Shown: positions 8,575 to 16,351 of the stretch, one piece after another
Numbering within the stretch: position 1 is the stretch's first letter
How the letters are laid out: each line of letters opens with the position of its first letter
From: Bacteriovorax sp.
GTDB lineage: Bacteria; Bdellovibrionota; Bacteriovoracia; Bacteriovoracales; Bacteriovoracaceae
Assembly (NCBI GenBank): GCA_028710485.1
Contig: JAQTTZ010000009.1
Location: 1 to 64,000, forward strand
Reading direction: 5' to 3'
Length of the DNA: 64,000 bases
Made by a program: the position numbers and the translations under genes
Notes under the pieces: generated by a model
The model's database searches: none
Seen by the model: only the letters and a program-made list of their open reading frames with translations
Told to the model about the DNA's origin: nothing

Positions 8575-8627
8575 TTACTGAGTAACGCAAAGCAGGTTAT
8601 TCAATAAAAACGTCCAGGAGTTATACA

Positions 8628-10160
8628 ATGACAACATCAGCGACTAACCAAAAGACAGACCTAGCTACTCTTTCATCAGTTCTTTTCCTAAGTCTAGATG
8701 AGGCCCATTTCTTTAATGCAATTAACAAGTTTTTCTCAAACCATATGAACTGCCACAAGGTTCAAGCCTATAAACTTCTAGAAAACGGCCAGGCTCAATT
8801 AATGTCAGAAAATGGCGAAAGTGTTTTAAATGCAATAATTCTTGATAAAGGTGTTGGAGCAGTTGGATATATTGCTCGCACTAAAAAAGGATACTTCTCA
8901 AATACTGTTGAAAGAGATCCAGTTTTTACTCGCGAAGCAACTCTTGGAATCAAAGCAGAACTTTGTCTTCCAATTTCAGTAGATGGTGTTGTGATCGGTT
9001 CAATTCACTGTCAAATGAATGATTCATCGAGAGAATTTTCTCGTGAGGACATGACTTTTGGGGTATCGATCATCAATTCAATTTCTGCACCAATTCAAAA
9101 TATGAAAATGTATTTAGCTTCTAAGCAATTAAACGAAACTCTTTTAAGAACAATTGAATTAAAAGAAAAAGAACTTCAAGAATCACGTTCAGGATTGAAG
9201 CTCCAAGATACTTTTAGAATCATTGAAAAAGAAATTATCGGTAGATCACAAGCAATGAAAGATCTTTTAGCCTTAGTAGATAGAATTTGTGATAAGGATA
9301 TTTCGGCTTTTATTATGGGTGAAGCAGCTACTGGGAAAGAAATGATCGCTCGTAGAATTCACTGCAGAAGTCATAGACGTGATAGAGCATTCGTAGCAAT
9401 CGATTGTTCAACAATGAATGAAAAACAACTTGATATCGAAATTTTTGGTGATGAAACACATATGGGGATGCTAGAAGTGGCAAACTTCGGAACACTTTTC
9501 ATCAACTCAACTGAATCAATGCCAGCAAATATCCAAAATAAACTTATGCAATATATGACTAGTAAGATGGGGATCAAGGCCGGAAGCCAATCATTTTTTA
9601 AGTCAGACGTAAGAATTGTTTCTGCTTCAACAAAAGATCTTATGGATCTGGTAAAAGCTTCTGCTTTTAGAGAAGATTTATACTTCGCTCTAAGTACTGT
9701 TGTATTAAAAGCACCAGCGCTAAGAGAAAGAAAAGAAGATATCGAAATCCTTGCTAACTTTTTCTTGAACCAAAATAAGGCGAAAGATGCACAAAAATCT
9801 TTCTCACCTGGAGCAATCAAATCATTGTCTGAATATTCATGGTCAGGAAACGTAAGAGAGTTACAAAATGTAGTAGAAAGAGCTTTCATCCTTTCAGAAG
9901 GAATGATTATTGAGAAGCTTCACTTGGACCAAAATATTCAAAACGCAGAAGTTCTTTTAGTTGTAGAAAAAACGGTGCAAGTAAAATCTGCAGAATTCAT
10001 CCACGTAACACTGGAAGAATTAGAGAAAGGACATATTATGTGCACACTTGAAAACTTAGGTGGAAACAAGACAAAAACTGCAAAAGTTCTTGGAATCACA
10101 GTTAAGACTCTCTACAACAAACTTCATTCTTACGGAGTTGATTTTGATAAGGAAGCATAA
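8628..10160 (+). CDS. GAF / AAA+ / Fis-type regulator lacking sigma-54 activation motifs
   Basis: The 510-residue protein has an N-terminal GAF sensor domain (about 20-165), a short coiled linker, an AAA+ domain of the NtrC class (about 200-430) and a Fis-type helix-turn-helix (about 471-505). Walker A is present (GEAATGKE, residues 231-238, Lys237) and FREDLY near the arginine finger is kept. The GAFTGA loop that contacts sigma-54 is deleted: EIFGDET runs directly into MGMLEVANFGTLF. Walker B, normally GTLFLDE, reads GTLFINS (residues 288-294), so both acidic residues are gone. It probably binds DNA and perhaps nucleotide but should not remodel sigma-54 holoenzyme. A classic activator is therefore unlikely. 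Confidence 0.85.
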   Translation: MTTSATNQKTDLATLSSVLFLSLDEAHFFNAINKFFSNHMNCHKVQAYKLLENGQAQLMSENGESVLNAIILDKGVGAVGYIARTKKGYFSNTVERDPVFTREATLGIKAELCLPISVDGVVIGSIHCQMNDSSREFSREDMTFGVSIINSISAPIQNMKMYLASKQLNETLLRTIELKEKELQESRSGLKLQDTFRIIEKEIIGRSQAMKDLLALVDRICDKDISAFIMGEAATGKEMIARRIHCRSHRRDRAFVAIDCSTMNEKQLDIEIFGDETHMGMLEVANFGTLFINSTESMPANIQNKLMQYMTSKMGIKAGSQSFFKSDVRIVSASTKDLMDLVKASAFREDLYFALSTVVLKAPALRERKEDIEILANFFLNQNKAKDAQKSFSPGAIKSLSEYSWSGNVRELQNVVERAFILSEGMIIEKLHLDQNIQNAEVLLVVEKTVQVKSAEFIHVTLEELEKGHIMCTLENLGGNKTKTAKVLGITVKTLYNKLHSYGVDFDKEA

Positions 10161-10182
10161 GAGTCGTGTAAGGCTTAAAACC

Positions 10183-10211
10183 TTGTAATTACGGTAGTAA
10201 AAAAGTATTAT
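10183..10211 (+). promoter_or_regulatory. Promoter of the small basic protein gene
   Basis: TTGTAA (10183-10188), a 17-nt spacer and TATTAT (10206-10211). An inverted repeat AAGG-CTTAAAA-CCTT overlaps the upstream edge of the -35. A strong GGAGG ribosome-binding site follows before ATG 10233. Confidence 0.5.
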
Positions 10212-10232
10212 TAAAAAATCTGGAGGATACCC

Positions 10233-10463
10233 ATGTCAATTATAGAAACAGAAACAGAAGCAGTTGTAGAGAGTCCAAAAACTCCGAGAAACTTTAGAAC
10301 AGCTATTGATATTGAAAATTTTTACCGCTTCGTCAACGATAACGATCTTAGAAAAGAAGCTAAGATTATGCTTGAAATTATCCAAGCAAAAGTCATGGCC
10401 TCAGTGAAAAAGAAAAAGAAAGAAGCAAAAGCTGCAAGTAAAAAAAATAATAACTTACATTAA
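10233..10463 (+). CDS. Small lysine-rich protein, function unknown
   Basis: The 76-residue product has an acidic N-terminus (IETETEAVVES), a helical middle (IDIENFYRFVNDNDLRKEAKIML) and a strongly basic tail rich in Lys/Ala. A nucleic-acid-binding role is possible from the tail but unproven. It has its own promoter, a strong GGAGG and a perfect terminator immediately after it, so it is a genuine monocistronic unit, probably highly expressed. No family is recognised. Confidence 0.7.
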   Translation: MSIIETETEAVVESPKTPRNFRTAIDIENFYRFVNDNDLRKEAKIMLEIIQAKVMASVKKKKKEAKAASKKNNNLH

Positions 10464-10477
10464 TTAATATTTTAAAA

Positions 10478-10508
10478 AGCCCACTCACGTACGAGTGGGC
10501 TTTTTTTA
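10478..10508 (+). terminator. Rho-independent terminator
   Basis: A 9-bp perfect stem AGCCCACTC / GAGTGGGCT with the loop ACGTAC is followed directly by a run of T. It closes the small gene at 10233-10463. Confidence 0.9.
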
Positions 10509-10567
10509 TTCCCAGGATGGGATGTATGTCTGCGTGAGGCAGGAGCCGGAGCAGACCTTTAGGAAAG
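10509..10567 (+). promoter_or_regulatory. Structured leader element, copy A
   Basis: Two hairpins can be drawn. The first is TCCCA / TGGGA with a 3-nt loop. The second is GTCTGC / GCAGAC enclosing an inner GGC / GCC helix, with G-rich GA-type internal loop strands GTGA and GGA. It starts directly after the T-run of the preceding terminator and ends at the AGGAAAG ribosome-binding site of the HD-domain gene. A near copy sits at 16285. All differences between copies fall in loops. Confidence 0.6.
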
Positions 10568-10573
10568 TTGAAC

Positions 10574-12034
10574 ATGGAAGTCGCAACTCGGTCTCAAAGT
10601 CATACAAAAAATCATGTCATTTATGATCCTATTTATGGTTTTATTAAACTCAATCAAATTGAATGGGAAATAATCTCTTCACCTTTTTACCAACGTCTTC
10701 GCTGGATTAAGCAATTAGGTTTTTCTTGTTATATTTTTCCAGGTGCGGAACACTCACGATTTCATCACTCTATTGGAGTCATGTACAACGCTCATAAAAT
10801 TTTAGAGTCGTGTGGAAGGGCCGTTTCAGAAAAAGATCTGATGGATCTCGATTGCCTGACACCTGAGGCGATCTATCACAAGAGTTTGCGACTTGCGGCC
10901 TTGATGCATGATCTTGGAACCTTTCTTTTTTCTCATACTACAGAAGGTGCCTATATCGATTACGGTGAAACTACTCACTCTAAAGGTGGAAAGGGTTTAC
11001 CTGATGATCACGAAAATTTGGGTTCATTCATTATTAAGAACACCGATTACGATGGGGGGATCGCTCATATTTTAAAAAAATATGGAATCAGTCCTCAACG
11101 CATTTCAGATCTAGTGAAAGGTGTTGATGAATCTATTCTTGCCAATCAAATACTTCATTCGGAAGTCGATTGCGATCGCATGGATTATCTTCTTCGGGAT
11201 GCTCACTATACAGGATTAAAATACGGTTCATACGATCGCGATTATTTGCTTTATCATTTTCAAGTCAAGCGGGTAGATAACCACGACATCCTAACTATTC
11301 GTCACAATGCTCTTCATTGTGTGGAAGATTTTTTAACGTCGAGATTCGCTTGGTACTCCCAAGTTATTAGATCGCCTCGAGGTGCTAAGTTCGATGCAAT
11401 TGCAGAAACCATTTGCCATTATTTCCTGGAGAAGGGGTATATCTATCGCTACAGCGAGCTCTTGGAAATGATTGAAAAAGATCCAATGAAATTTTACGGA
11501 TTCAACGATAATTATTTTATGACTTTGGTTCATAAACATTTATTAAATGGTGACCTTGATAAAAATCCAAAAATTAAAGACATGGCAAAAACGATCCTAT
11601 TGGCAACAGGTGGAAAAGCGATTCGCTGTGAAGAATTCAAATCGCGTCTTTTATCTCAAGATGATCCTCAGGCCTTAGAAAAATACTCTAAACGAGCGAC
11701 CCAAAAAGCTCAAGAAATCGAGGAATTCCTAAAAAAGAAAGGTGGCCCTGCTGATTGGATGATCTACGATATTCCCAAAAAAGCCATCATGTTCGTTAAG
11801 TCTCCCAAAAATGTGGCCAAAAACTCTTCTGCCCAGCTCAATAATGTCCTTCTTGATCGAGACCCGGTCAAAATCGCTATGGAGAATGGCGAAGTCTTGC
11901 TTTTGGCGGAGGTTGAAAATTCCCTGATTTCTAAGCTATTTAATAGCAATAACTTTATTCCAAATGTTTATTGCTCAACTTCTGCCTATGAACTTCTTCT
12001 ATCGGAAGGGGTCATTGAGGGCAGCTTTAGCTAG
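10574..12034 (+). CDS. HD-domain phosphohydrolase (COG1078/dGTPase-like)
   Basis: The start is ATG 10574, with AGGAAAG 7 nt upstream; an in-frame TTG at 10568 is too close to that site. The 486-residue protein carries the metal-binding HD pattern: HSRFHHSIG (His60-His65), His112-Asp113 in LMHDLG, HENLG, and the conserved VDCDRMDYLLRDAHYTG block of the COG1078 group related to dGTPases and SAMHD1. Substrate is probably a (d)NTP or other phosphorylated nucleotide; the exact one cannot be read from the sequence. A structured leader precedes it, the same as that before xseA, suggesting shared control of nucleotide/DNA metabolism. Confidence 0.85.
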   Translation: MEVATRSQSHTKNHVIYDPIYGFIKLNQIEWEIISSPFYQRLRWIKQLGFSCYIFPGAEHSRFHHSIGVMYNAHKILESCGRAVSEKDLMDLDCLTPEAIYHKSLRLAALMHDLGTFLFSHTTEGAYIDYGETTHSKGGKGLPDDHENLGSFIIKNTDYDGGIAHILKKYGISPQRISDLVKGVDESILANQILHSEVDCDRMDYLLRDAHYTGLKYGSYDRDYLLYHFQVKRVDNHDILTIRHNALHCVEDFLTSRFAWYSQVIRSPRGAKFDAIAETICHYFLEKGYIYRYSELLEMIEKDPMKFYGFNDNYFMTLVHKHLLNGDLDKNPKIKDMAKTILLATGGKAIRCEEFKSRLLSQDDPQALEKYSKRATQKAQEIEEFLKKKGGPADWMIYDIPKKAIMFVKSPKNVAKNSSAQLNNVLLDRDPVKIAMENGEVLLLAEVENSLISKLFNSNNFIPNVYCSTSAYELLLSEGVIEGSFS

Positions 12035-12048
12035 GAATTGAACCAAAC

Positions 12049-12175
12049 CTGAATAAAATTCTCAGGTATAGAGAAACCCTACCTAAAAATATAAATTTAA
12101 GCTAAAATTTGAGGTGGGGTAATCCCGGCATAGATCAGGAAGATCTATTAAAAAGACTTTGGAGATATAGTCATT
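12049..12175 (+). promoter_or_regulatory. Structured leader region of ftsE
   Basis: It contains CCTGA / TCAGG (12049-12067), GGGG-TAA-TCCC, a perfect 7-bp hairpin ATAGATC / GATCTAT with loop AGGAA around 12131-12150, and GACT / AGTC whose loop holds the TTGGAG ribosome-binding site. A TAAAAT -10-like hexamer lies near 12102. The last hairpin could limit ftsE translation. Confidence 0.35.
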
Positions 12176-12895
12176 ATGTTAAATAAAGCTGGCTCGCTTA
12201 ATAAAAAAATTAGCAAAGGTCCTTCGGGGCCGACGGGTCCTATTTTTTATTGCGAAGATGTCTCAGTTGAATTCAACGAAATTCGCGCGCTCAAAAATAT
12301 TCAACTCACTGTCGAGCGTGGGGAAATAATTTTTGTCACTGGAGCTTCGGGAGCTGGAAAAACAACACTCTTAAAATTATTATCAGGATTGCAAGAGCCT
12401 ACTTCGGGTAAAATCATTCGTCCCAATTTCTTTGCAGGCAAAAAAAATCTTTATATATCAAACGTCTTCCAAGATTTACGATTGATGGGAAAATACACTT
12501 GCGAAGAAAATTTAATGTTTGCTTATGACTCTTCAATCTACAAAGACAAAGCAGAATTTATTCAAGATATGCATGAGCTTACAAGGATTCTTGGAATCAA
12601 AGACAGGCTTCATCTTAAAATTAATCAGGCCAATGGTGGTCTTCAGCAAAAAGTCGCAATCGTTCGCTCGCTCTTAACAAGGCCGGATGTACTAATTGCT
12701 GATGAACCTACAAGTTCTCTCGACACCGAAAATGCGAGACGTTTATTTGATGTATTTAATCTGTATAACGCCAAACGCGGTTTGACGGTAGTGTGGGCCA
12801 CACACAATAAGGAACTTTGTAAGAGTTTCACTGGTCGAATTATCCATTTAGACAACGGACGTCTAGTGTACTCGGGGCATGCATGTTTTATCTAA
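12176..12895 (+). CDS. ftsE: FtsE, ATP-binding subunit of the FtsEX complex
   Basis: The 239-residue ABC ATPase has Walker A GASGAGKT (Lys62), a signature region reading ANGGLQQ in place of LSGGQ, and Walker B VLIADEPTSSLD. FtsEX transmits ATP hydrolysis across the membrane to switch on peptidoglycan hydrolase activators at division. An N-terminal extension of about 25 residues contains a Gly/Pro/Ser stretch (GPSGPTGP) not usual in FtsE. It overlaps ftsX by 13 bp. Confidence 0.88.
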   Translation: MLNKAGSLNKKISKGPSGPTGPIFYCEDVSVEFNEIRALKNIQLTVERGEIIFVTGASGAGKTTLLKLLSGLQEPTSGKIIRPNFFAGKKNLYISNVFQDLRLMGKYTCEENLMFAYDSSIYKDKAEFIQDMHELTRILGIKDRLHLKINQANGGLQQKVAIVRSLLTRPDVLIADEPTSSLDTENARRLFDVFNLYNAKRGLTVVWATHNKELCKSFTGRIIHLDNGRLVYSGHACFI

Positions 12896-13677
12896 TACAG
12901 TTTTTTAAAATACTTTTCAAATCACCGCTGAGAGGATTTTTCCTTTTCTTCTTTTCTATCTTGATGGTTTTTTCTATTGGGCAGAAAGCTTTCCTGGAAG
13001 AACAATTCTTAAAGATGATTCCTGAAAACAAAGCGGGTTCCTATTTTTATGCTTTAATTGCTTCAACAGAATCTTATCAAAATGTAGCTCGCCAAATGGC
13101 GGTGCTTCCCGGTGTGCATAAAGTAGATGTTTTATCTGAAGCTCAAATTAAAGATGAGGTAAAAAGCATCCTAGGTTCTCTTCAAGTAAATCTAAATCAG
13201 ACGACTTTGGATTTAAACTATGCCGGATTAAAAGTGATCTATGCCAAAGACCTAAAGCCTCGAGCTCAAGACCTTATACGTGATTACCTCACTCACCTAG
13301 TAGGGGAAGGGAATATCACTCTTGGTGCTATTAAGTTAAATGATCAGTCTCTTGATAAGCGCAATCAATTTATTGGCGCGATTAAAACTTGGGGATACTC
13401 ACTTTACCTATTCATCATTTTTCTATTTTGGCTGATTTCTCTTTTATCGGTAAGAGTGAAAATTGCCGAAGCTTCATACCTTCTTGAGAGCTACCAAAGA
13501 AAAAGAAAAGTGGGTATTAAGATGGCAAGCTTTGGGCTTAGTCTTATTTTTGTTCTGTCTGTTGGCAGCACTTTTATTTTAGGAATACCTCAAGTTCTAA
13601 ACCTATCAGTAGCACTTATGATTTTCGTGGTAGGAATTCTTCTACATAGTAAAAAGTACCAGTGGGAGAATCATTAA
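12883..13677 (+). CDS. ftsX: FtsX, membrane subunit of FtsEX
   Basis: This 264-residue protein has the FtsX topology: a first membrane helix (about 18-35), a large extracytoplasmic loop (about 36-165) and three C-terminal helices. The loop contains VLPGVHKVDVLSEAQ, typical of the FtsX extracellular domain that contacts the hydrolase activator. It overlaps ftsE and is followed after 6 nt by the EnvC-like gene, its expected partner. Confidence 0.88.
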   Translation: MFYLIQFFKILFKSPLRGFFLFFFSILMVFSIGQKAFLEEQFLKMIPENKAGSYFYALIASTESYQNVARQMAVLPGVHKVDVLSEAQIKDEVKSILGSLQVNLNQTTLDLNYAGLKVIYAKDLKPRAQDLIRDYLTHLVGEGNITLGAIKLNDQSLDKRNQFIGAIKTWGYSLYLFIIFLFWLISLLSVRVKIAEASYLLESYQRKRKVGIKMASFGLSLIFVLSVGSTFILGIPQVLNLSVALMIFVVGILLHSKKYQWENH

Positions 13678-13683
13678 AATTTT

Positions 13684-14832
13684 ATGAATTTCAAAACTAT
13701 CATTTTGTTATGCCTTTTGCCGCTTGTGCTTCCAATGGCGCTTTCAGCTGCGGTTGAAACTGACGAAAAATTGAATATTTTTGCGATGAAGAAAAAACTT
13801 CTTACCCAAAATAAAATGATTCAAGAGATGAGCCACGAAGTAAGTAAAGTCGAGATGAATCTTGGCATGCAAAACAAGAAATACCTTCGTCTCGCCGACG
13901 AAAGGGCCAAAATTGAAGAAAGCCTAAGCAGCGCTCGCAAAAATGCCGACCTCGACAATCAAAATCTTAAAAAAAATTATTACGAAACTAAAATGATCCT
14001 AATGGGTGTTCTCTTAAATAAATTAGAGAAGGCAGAAAGTTCATCGGATTTATTATCTCGAAAAATCCTGGTAGAAAATCTTCAAAGAAGACTTCTTGAT
14101 TTAGACGGGATGATGAAAACCAATAAAGCAGTTCAAGACGATGTGGAAAGGCTCTATCTTAGGCTAGAAGACTCAATGAGAACGGAAAAAGAACTTCTTT
14201 CAATGATGAGTGAGCTTGAGCAAAGGAAGAAAGACCTTCACGCTAATATCGAATCTTCAAATCTGAAAAAATCAGATGCTCAAAATCATTTTGATGAAAT
14301 GAAAAATAAAATGGCAATGGAGAGAGAATCTCTTCACAAAAGCCAATTGAAAGAAAAACTTATGCCGGTGCAGATTACAGAAGAAATTAAGATTCCTTCA
14401 CAGGCTGCTCAGGGATCATCGGCTACGTCGCGGGTCTCTGTTGCCGGGGCCGATTTCTTTCCGCCGATTTCGTTGTATCAAGGAATTGATTATCAGAAAA
14501 AAGGTGTTACTTTTAATTTTCAAGGAAAAAATGAAGTACGTGCTCCAAAGGCCGGTAAAGTTGTCTATACTGGAAGCTTGGCAAGTTATGGTAATGTTTT
14601 AATGATTGATCACGGTAATGATACACGGACTGTTTTATTGGGGCAGTTTGATTATAATGTGAAAAATGGTGATCCGATACAAGCTGCCCAGTTAGTTGGT
14701 TACACCAACCCGCGTTCGCATAACGGATTAGGGGATGGAAAGATTTACTTTGAAGTGAGAAAAAATAATTTAGCACAAAATACATATTTGCTTTTAGATA
14801 AAAAAATACTCGCACGTAATTCATCTAAGTAG
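13684..14832 (+). CDS. envC: EnvC-like murein hydrolase activator (coiled coil plus degenerate LytM)
   Basis: The 382-residue product has a signal peptide (cleavage around residue 22), a long coiled coil (about 28-225) and a C-terminal LytM/M23 fold (about 260-380) with GKVVYTG...YGNVLMIDHG and GKIYFEVR. The zinc ligands of active M23 enzymes are lost: the HxxxD position reads GIDYQ, the HxH position reads LLGQF, and the last motif has Tyr for His. As in E. coli EnvC it should therefore activate amidases, not cut peptidoglycan. Position after ftsEX supports this. Confidence 0.85.
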   Translation: MNFKTIILLCLLPLVLPMALSAAVETDEKLNIFAMKKKLLTQNKMIQEMSHEVSKVEMNLGMQNKKYLRLADERAKIEESLSSARKNADLDNQNLKKNYYETKMILMGVLLNKLEKAESSSDLLSRKILVENLQRRLLDLDGMMKTNKAVQDDVERLYLRLEDSMRTEKELLSMMSELEQRKKDLHANIESSNLKKSDAQNHFDEMKNKMAMERESLHKSQLKEKLMPVQITEEIKIPSQAAQGSSATSRVSVAGADFFPPISLYQGIDYQKKGVTFNFQGKNEVRAPKAGKVVYTGSLASYGNVLMIDHGNDTRTVLLGQFDYNVKNGDPIQAAQLVGYTNPRSHNGLGDGKIYFEVRKNNLAQNTYLLLDKKILARNSSK

Positions 14833-14859
14833 CATCTATCCTAAGGAAGGAGTAGATTC

Positions 14860-16284
14860 ATGAAAAGAGAACTTTTTAGTCTCTTGCTATTGGCAATGTT
14901 CGTTCAACCAATAACTAGCGCTCGGGCAGCAGAAGCCAATTCTGAAGCGGCCAAAAAATCACGTTACGAAAAGTTAGAGCTTTTTAACAAAGTTCTTTAT
15001 CTAATTGAATCCCAATATTACAGGGAAGTTGATACTGAAAAACTTATTGAAGGCGCGATGAATGGAATGATGAATACTCTCGATCCTCATTCTGCTTTTT
15101 TAGACCGCGACATCTTCGCAAAAATGCAGGAAGAAACTTCTGGAGAATTTGGTGGCCTTGGAATTGAAGTAACACAAAAAGATGGCCTATTAGTTATCAT
15201 CACTCCTATCGAGGATTCTCCGGCCTATAAAGCGGGAATTAAGCCAGGGGATAAAATTGTGGAAATCAATCACGAATCAATGGTTGGTGTTTCGCTAGAG
15301 CAGGCGATTGATCATCTTCGTGGAAAAACAAAAAGTAAAATCATTTTAGGTATTGCACGTGACGGCTTGGATGGTGTTAAGAATTTCGAACTCACCCGAG
15401 AGATCGTTTACTTAAAACCTGTGAAGTATGAACTGCTACACAACAATTATGCTTATATTCGCTTAACTCAATTTCAAAAAAAATCAGCGGAATATATTAT
15501 TGAAGCCATTCTGAAAATAAGAGCTCAAATTAAAGACAAGGCCGGTCTTAAAGGTATTGTTTTAGACCTTAGATCTAACCCAGGCGGATTATTAGATGAA
15601 GCCGTAGATGTTTCTTCTATTTTCTTAAAAGATGGAATTGTCGTTTCGACTGAAGGCCGCGATCCAAAAAATAAAGAAATTCGTTATGTGAAAAAATCAG
15701 GTCATAAAGAGCTCGATGTACCTGTGGTTGTTTTGATCAATGGTTCAACTGCTTCAGCTTCAGAAATTGTTTCTGGGGCGCTACAAGACTCAAAACGCGC
15801 CATCATTATGGGAGCTCAGTCTTTTGGAAAAGGTTCAGTTCAATCAGTTGCTAAAATAGATGATCAGATCGGAGTGAAGTTAACTATCGCTCAGTATATG
15901 ACTCCAAGTGGAAAAAAAATTCAGGCAGAAGGGATTAAGCCAGACGTGGTTATAGATGAAGTAGAAGCAGAGTTTGTTGATAACAACAGAAAAGAATCAA
16001 CATTTATCCGTGAAAAAGATTTAAAGGGTCACTTAACGGCCACTATTGAAACAGAAGAAGAGAGAAAGGCCCGCGAAGTGACCGAACTTAAAGAACGCAT
16101 CGAAAGAACTGAGCGTTATAAGCAGTTGAGAGAGAAAAAGAAAAAAGGCAAAACTAAAGAGGTTGTCGCTGTTGGTGGTGACGATGAAGACAATCGAAAG
16201 ATCGCTCCCAAAGATGACTATCAGGTTAATCAGGCCATCAATTATTTAAAAAATATTGGACTGATTAAAAGTTTAAAATTCTAA
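14860..16284 (+). CDS. ctpA: Carboxy-terminal processing protease (S41A, CtpA/Prc type)
   Basis: The 474-residue periplasmic protease has a signal peptide (about 1-23), a PDZ domain (about 90-165) and the S41 protease core. The catalytic pair is visible at the family spacing of 25: Ser299 in TASASE and Lys324 in SFGKGSVQ. A basic, charged tail with KKKKGKTK precedes the C-terminus. Such proteases degrade or process periplasmic proteins, often peptidoglycan hydrolases, which suits its place behind ftsEX-envC. A strong AAGGAAGGAG precedes the start. Confidence 0.92.
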   Translation: MKRELFSLLLLAMFVQPITSARAAEANSEAAKKSRYEKLELFNKVLYLIESQYYREVDTEKLIEGAMNGMMNTLDPHSAFLDRDIFAKMQEETSGEFGGLGIEVTQKDGLLVIITPIEDSPAYKAGIKPGDKIVEINHESMVGVSLEQAIDHLRGKTKSKIILGIARDGLDGVKNFELTREIVYLKPVKYELLHNNYAYIRLTQFQKKSAEYIIEAILKIRAQIKDKAGLKGIVLDLRSNPGGLLDEAVDVSSIFLKDGIVVSTEGRDPKNKEIRYVKKSGHKELDVPVVVLINGSTASASEIVSGALQDSKRAIIMGAQSFGKGSVQSVAKIDDQIGVKLTIAQYMTPSGKKIQAEGIKPDVVIDEVEAEFVDNNRKESTFIREKDLKGHLTATIETEEERKAREVTELKERIERTERYKQLREKKKKGKTKEVVAVGGDDEDNRKIAPKDDYQVNQAINYLKNIGLIKSLKF

Positions 16285-16341
16285 TTATTCCCAGTATGGG
16301 ATGTATGTCTGCGAGAGGCATGGGCCGAAGCAGACACTTGG
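16285..16341 (+). promoter_or_regulatory. Structured leader element, copy B
   Basis: It fills the gap between the ctpA stop and xseA. It shares about 45 of 50 positions with copy A at 10509: the same TCCCA / TGGGA hairpin, the same GTCTGC / GCAGAC stem and inner GGC / GCC helix. Loop strands differ (GAGA and GAA in place of GTGA and GGA; ATGG in place of AGGA). No separate promoter is visible, so it is probably transcribed from ctpA. Confidence 0.6.
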
Positions 16342-16351
16342 ATAATATTGA

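Noticed and set aside
10509-10567. Identification of the leader element as a known riboswitch (preQ1, fluoride, c-di-GMP or guanidine type)
   Set aside because: None of the conserved cores I know for those classes is present; I leave it unassigned.
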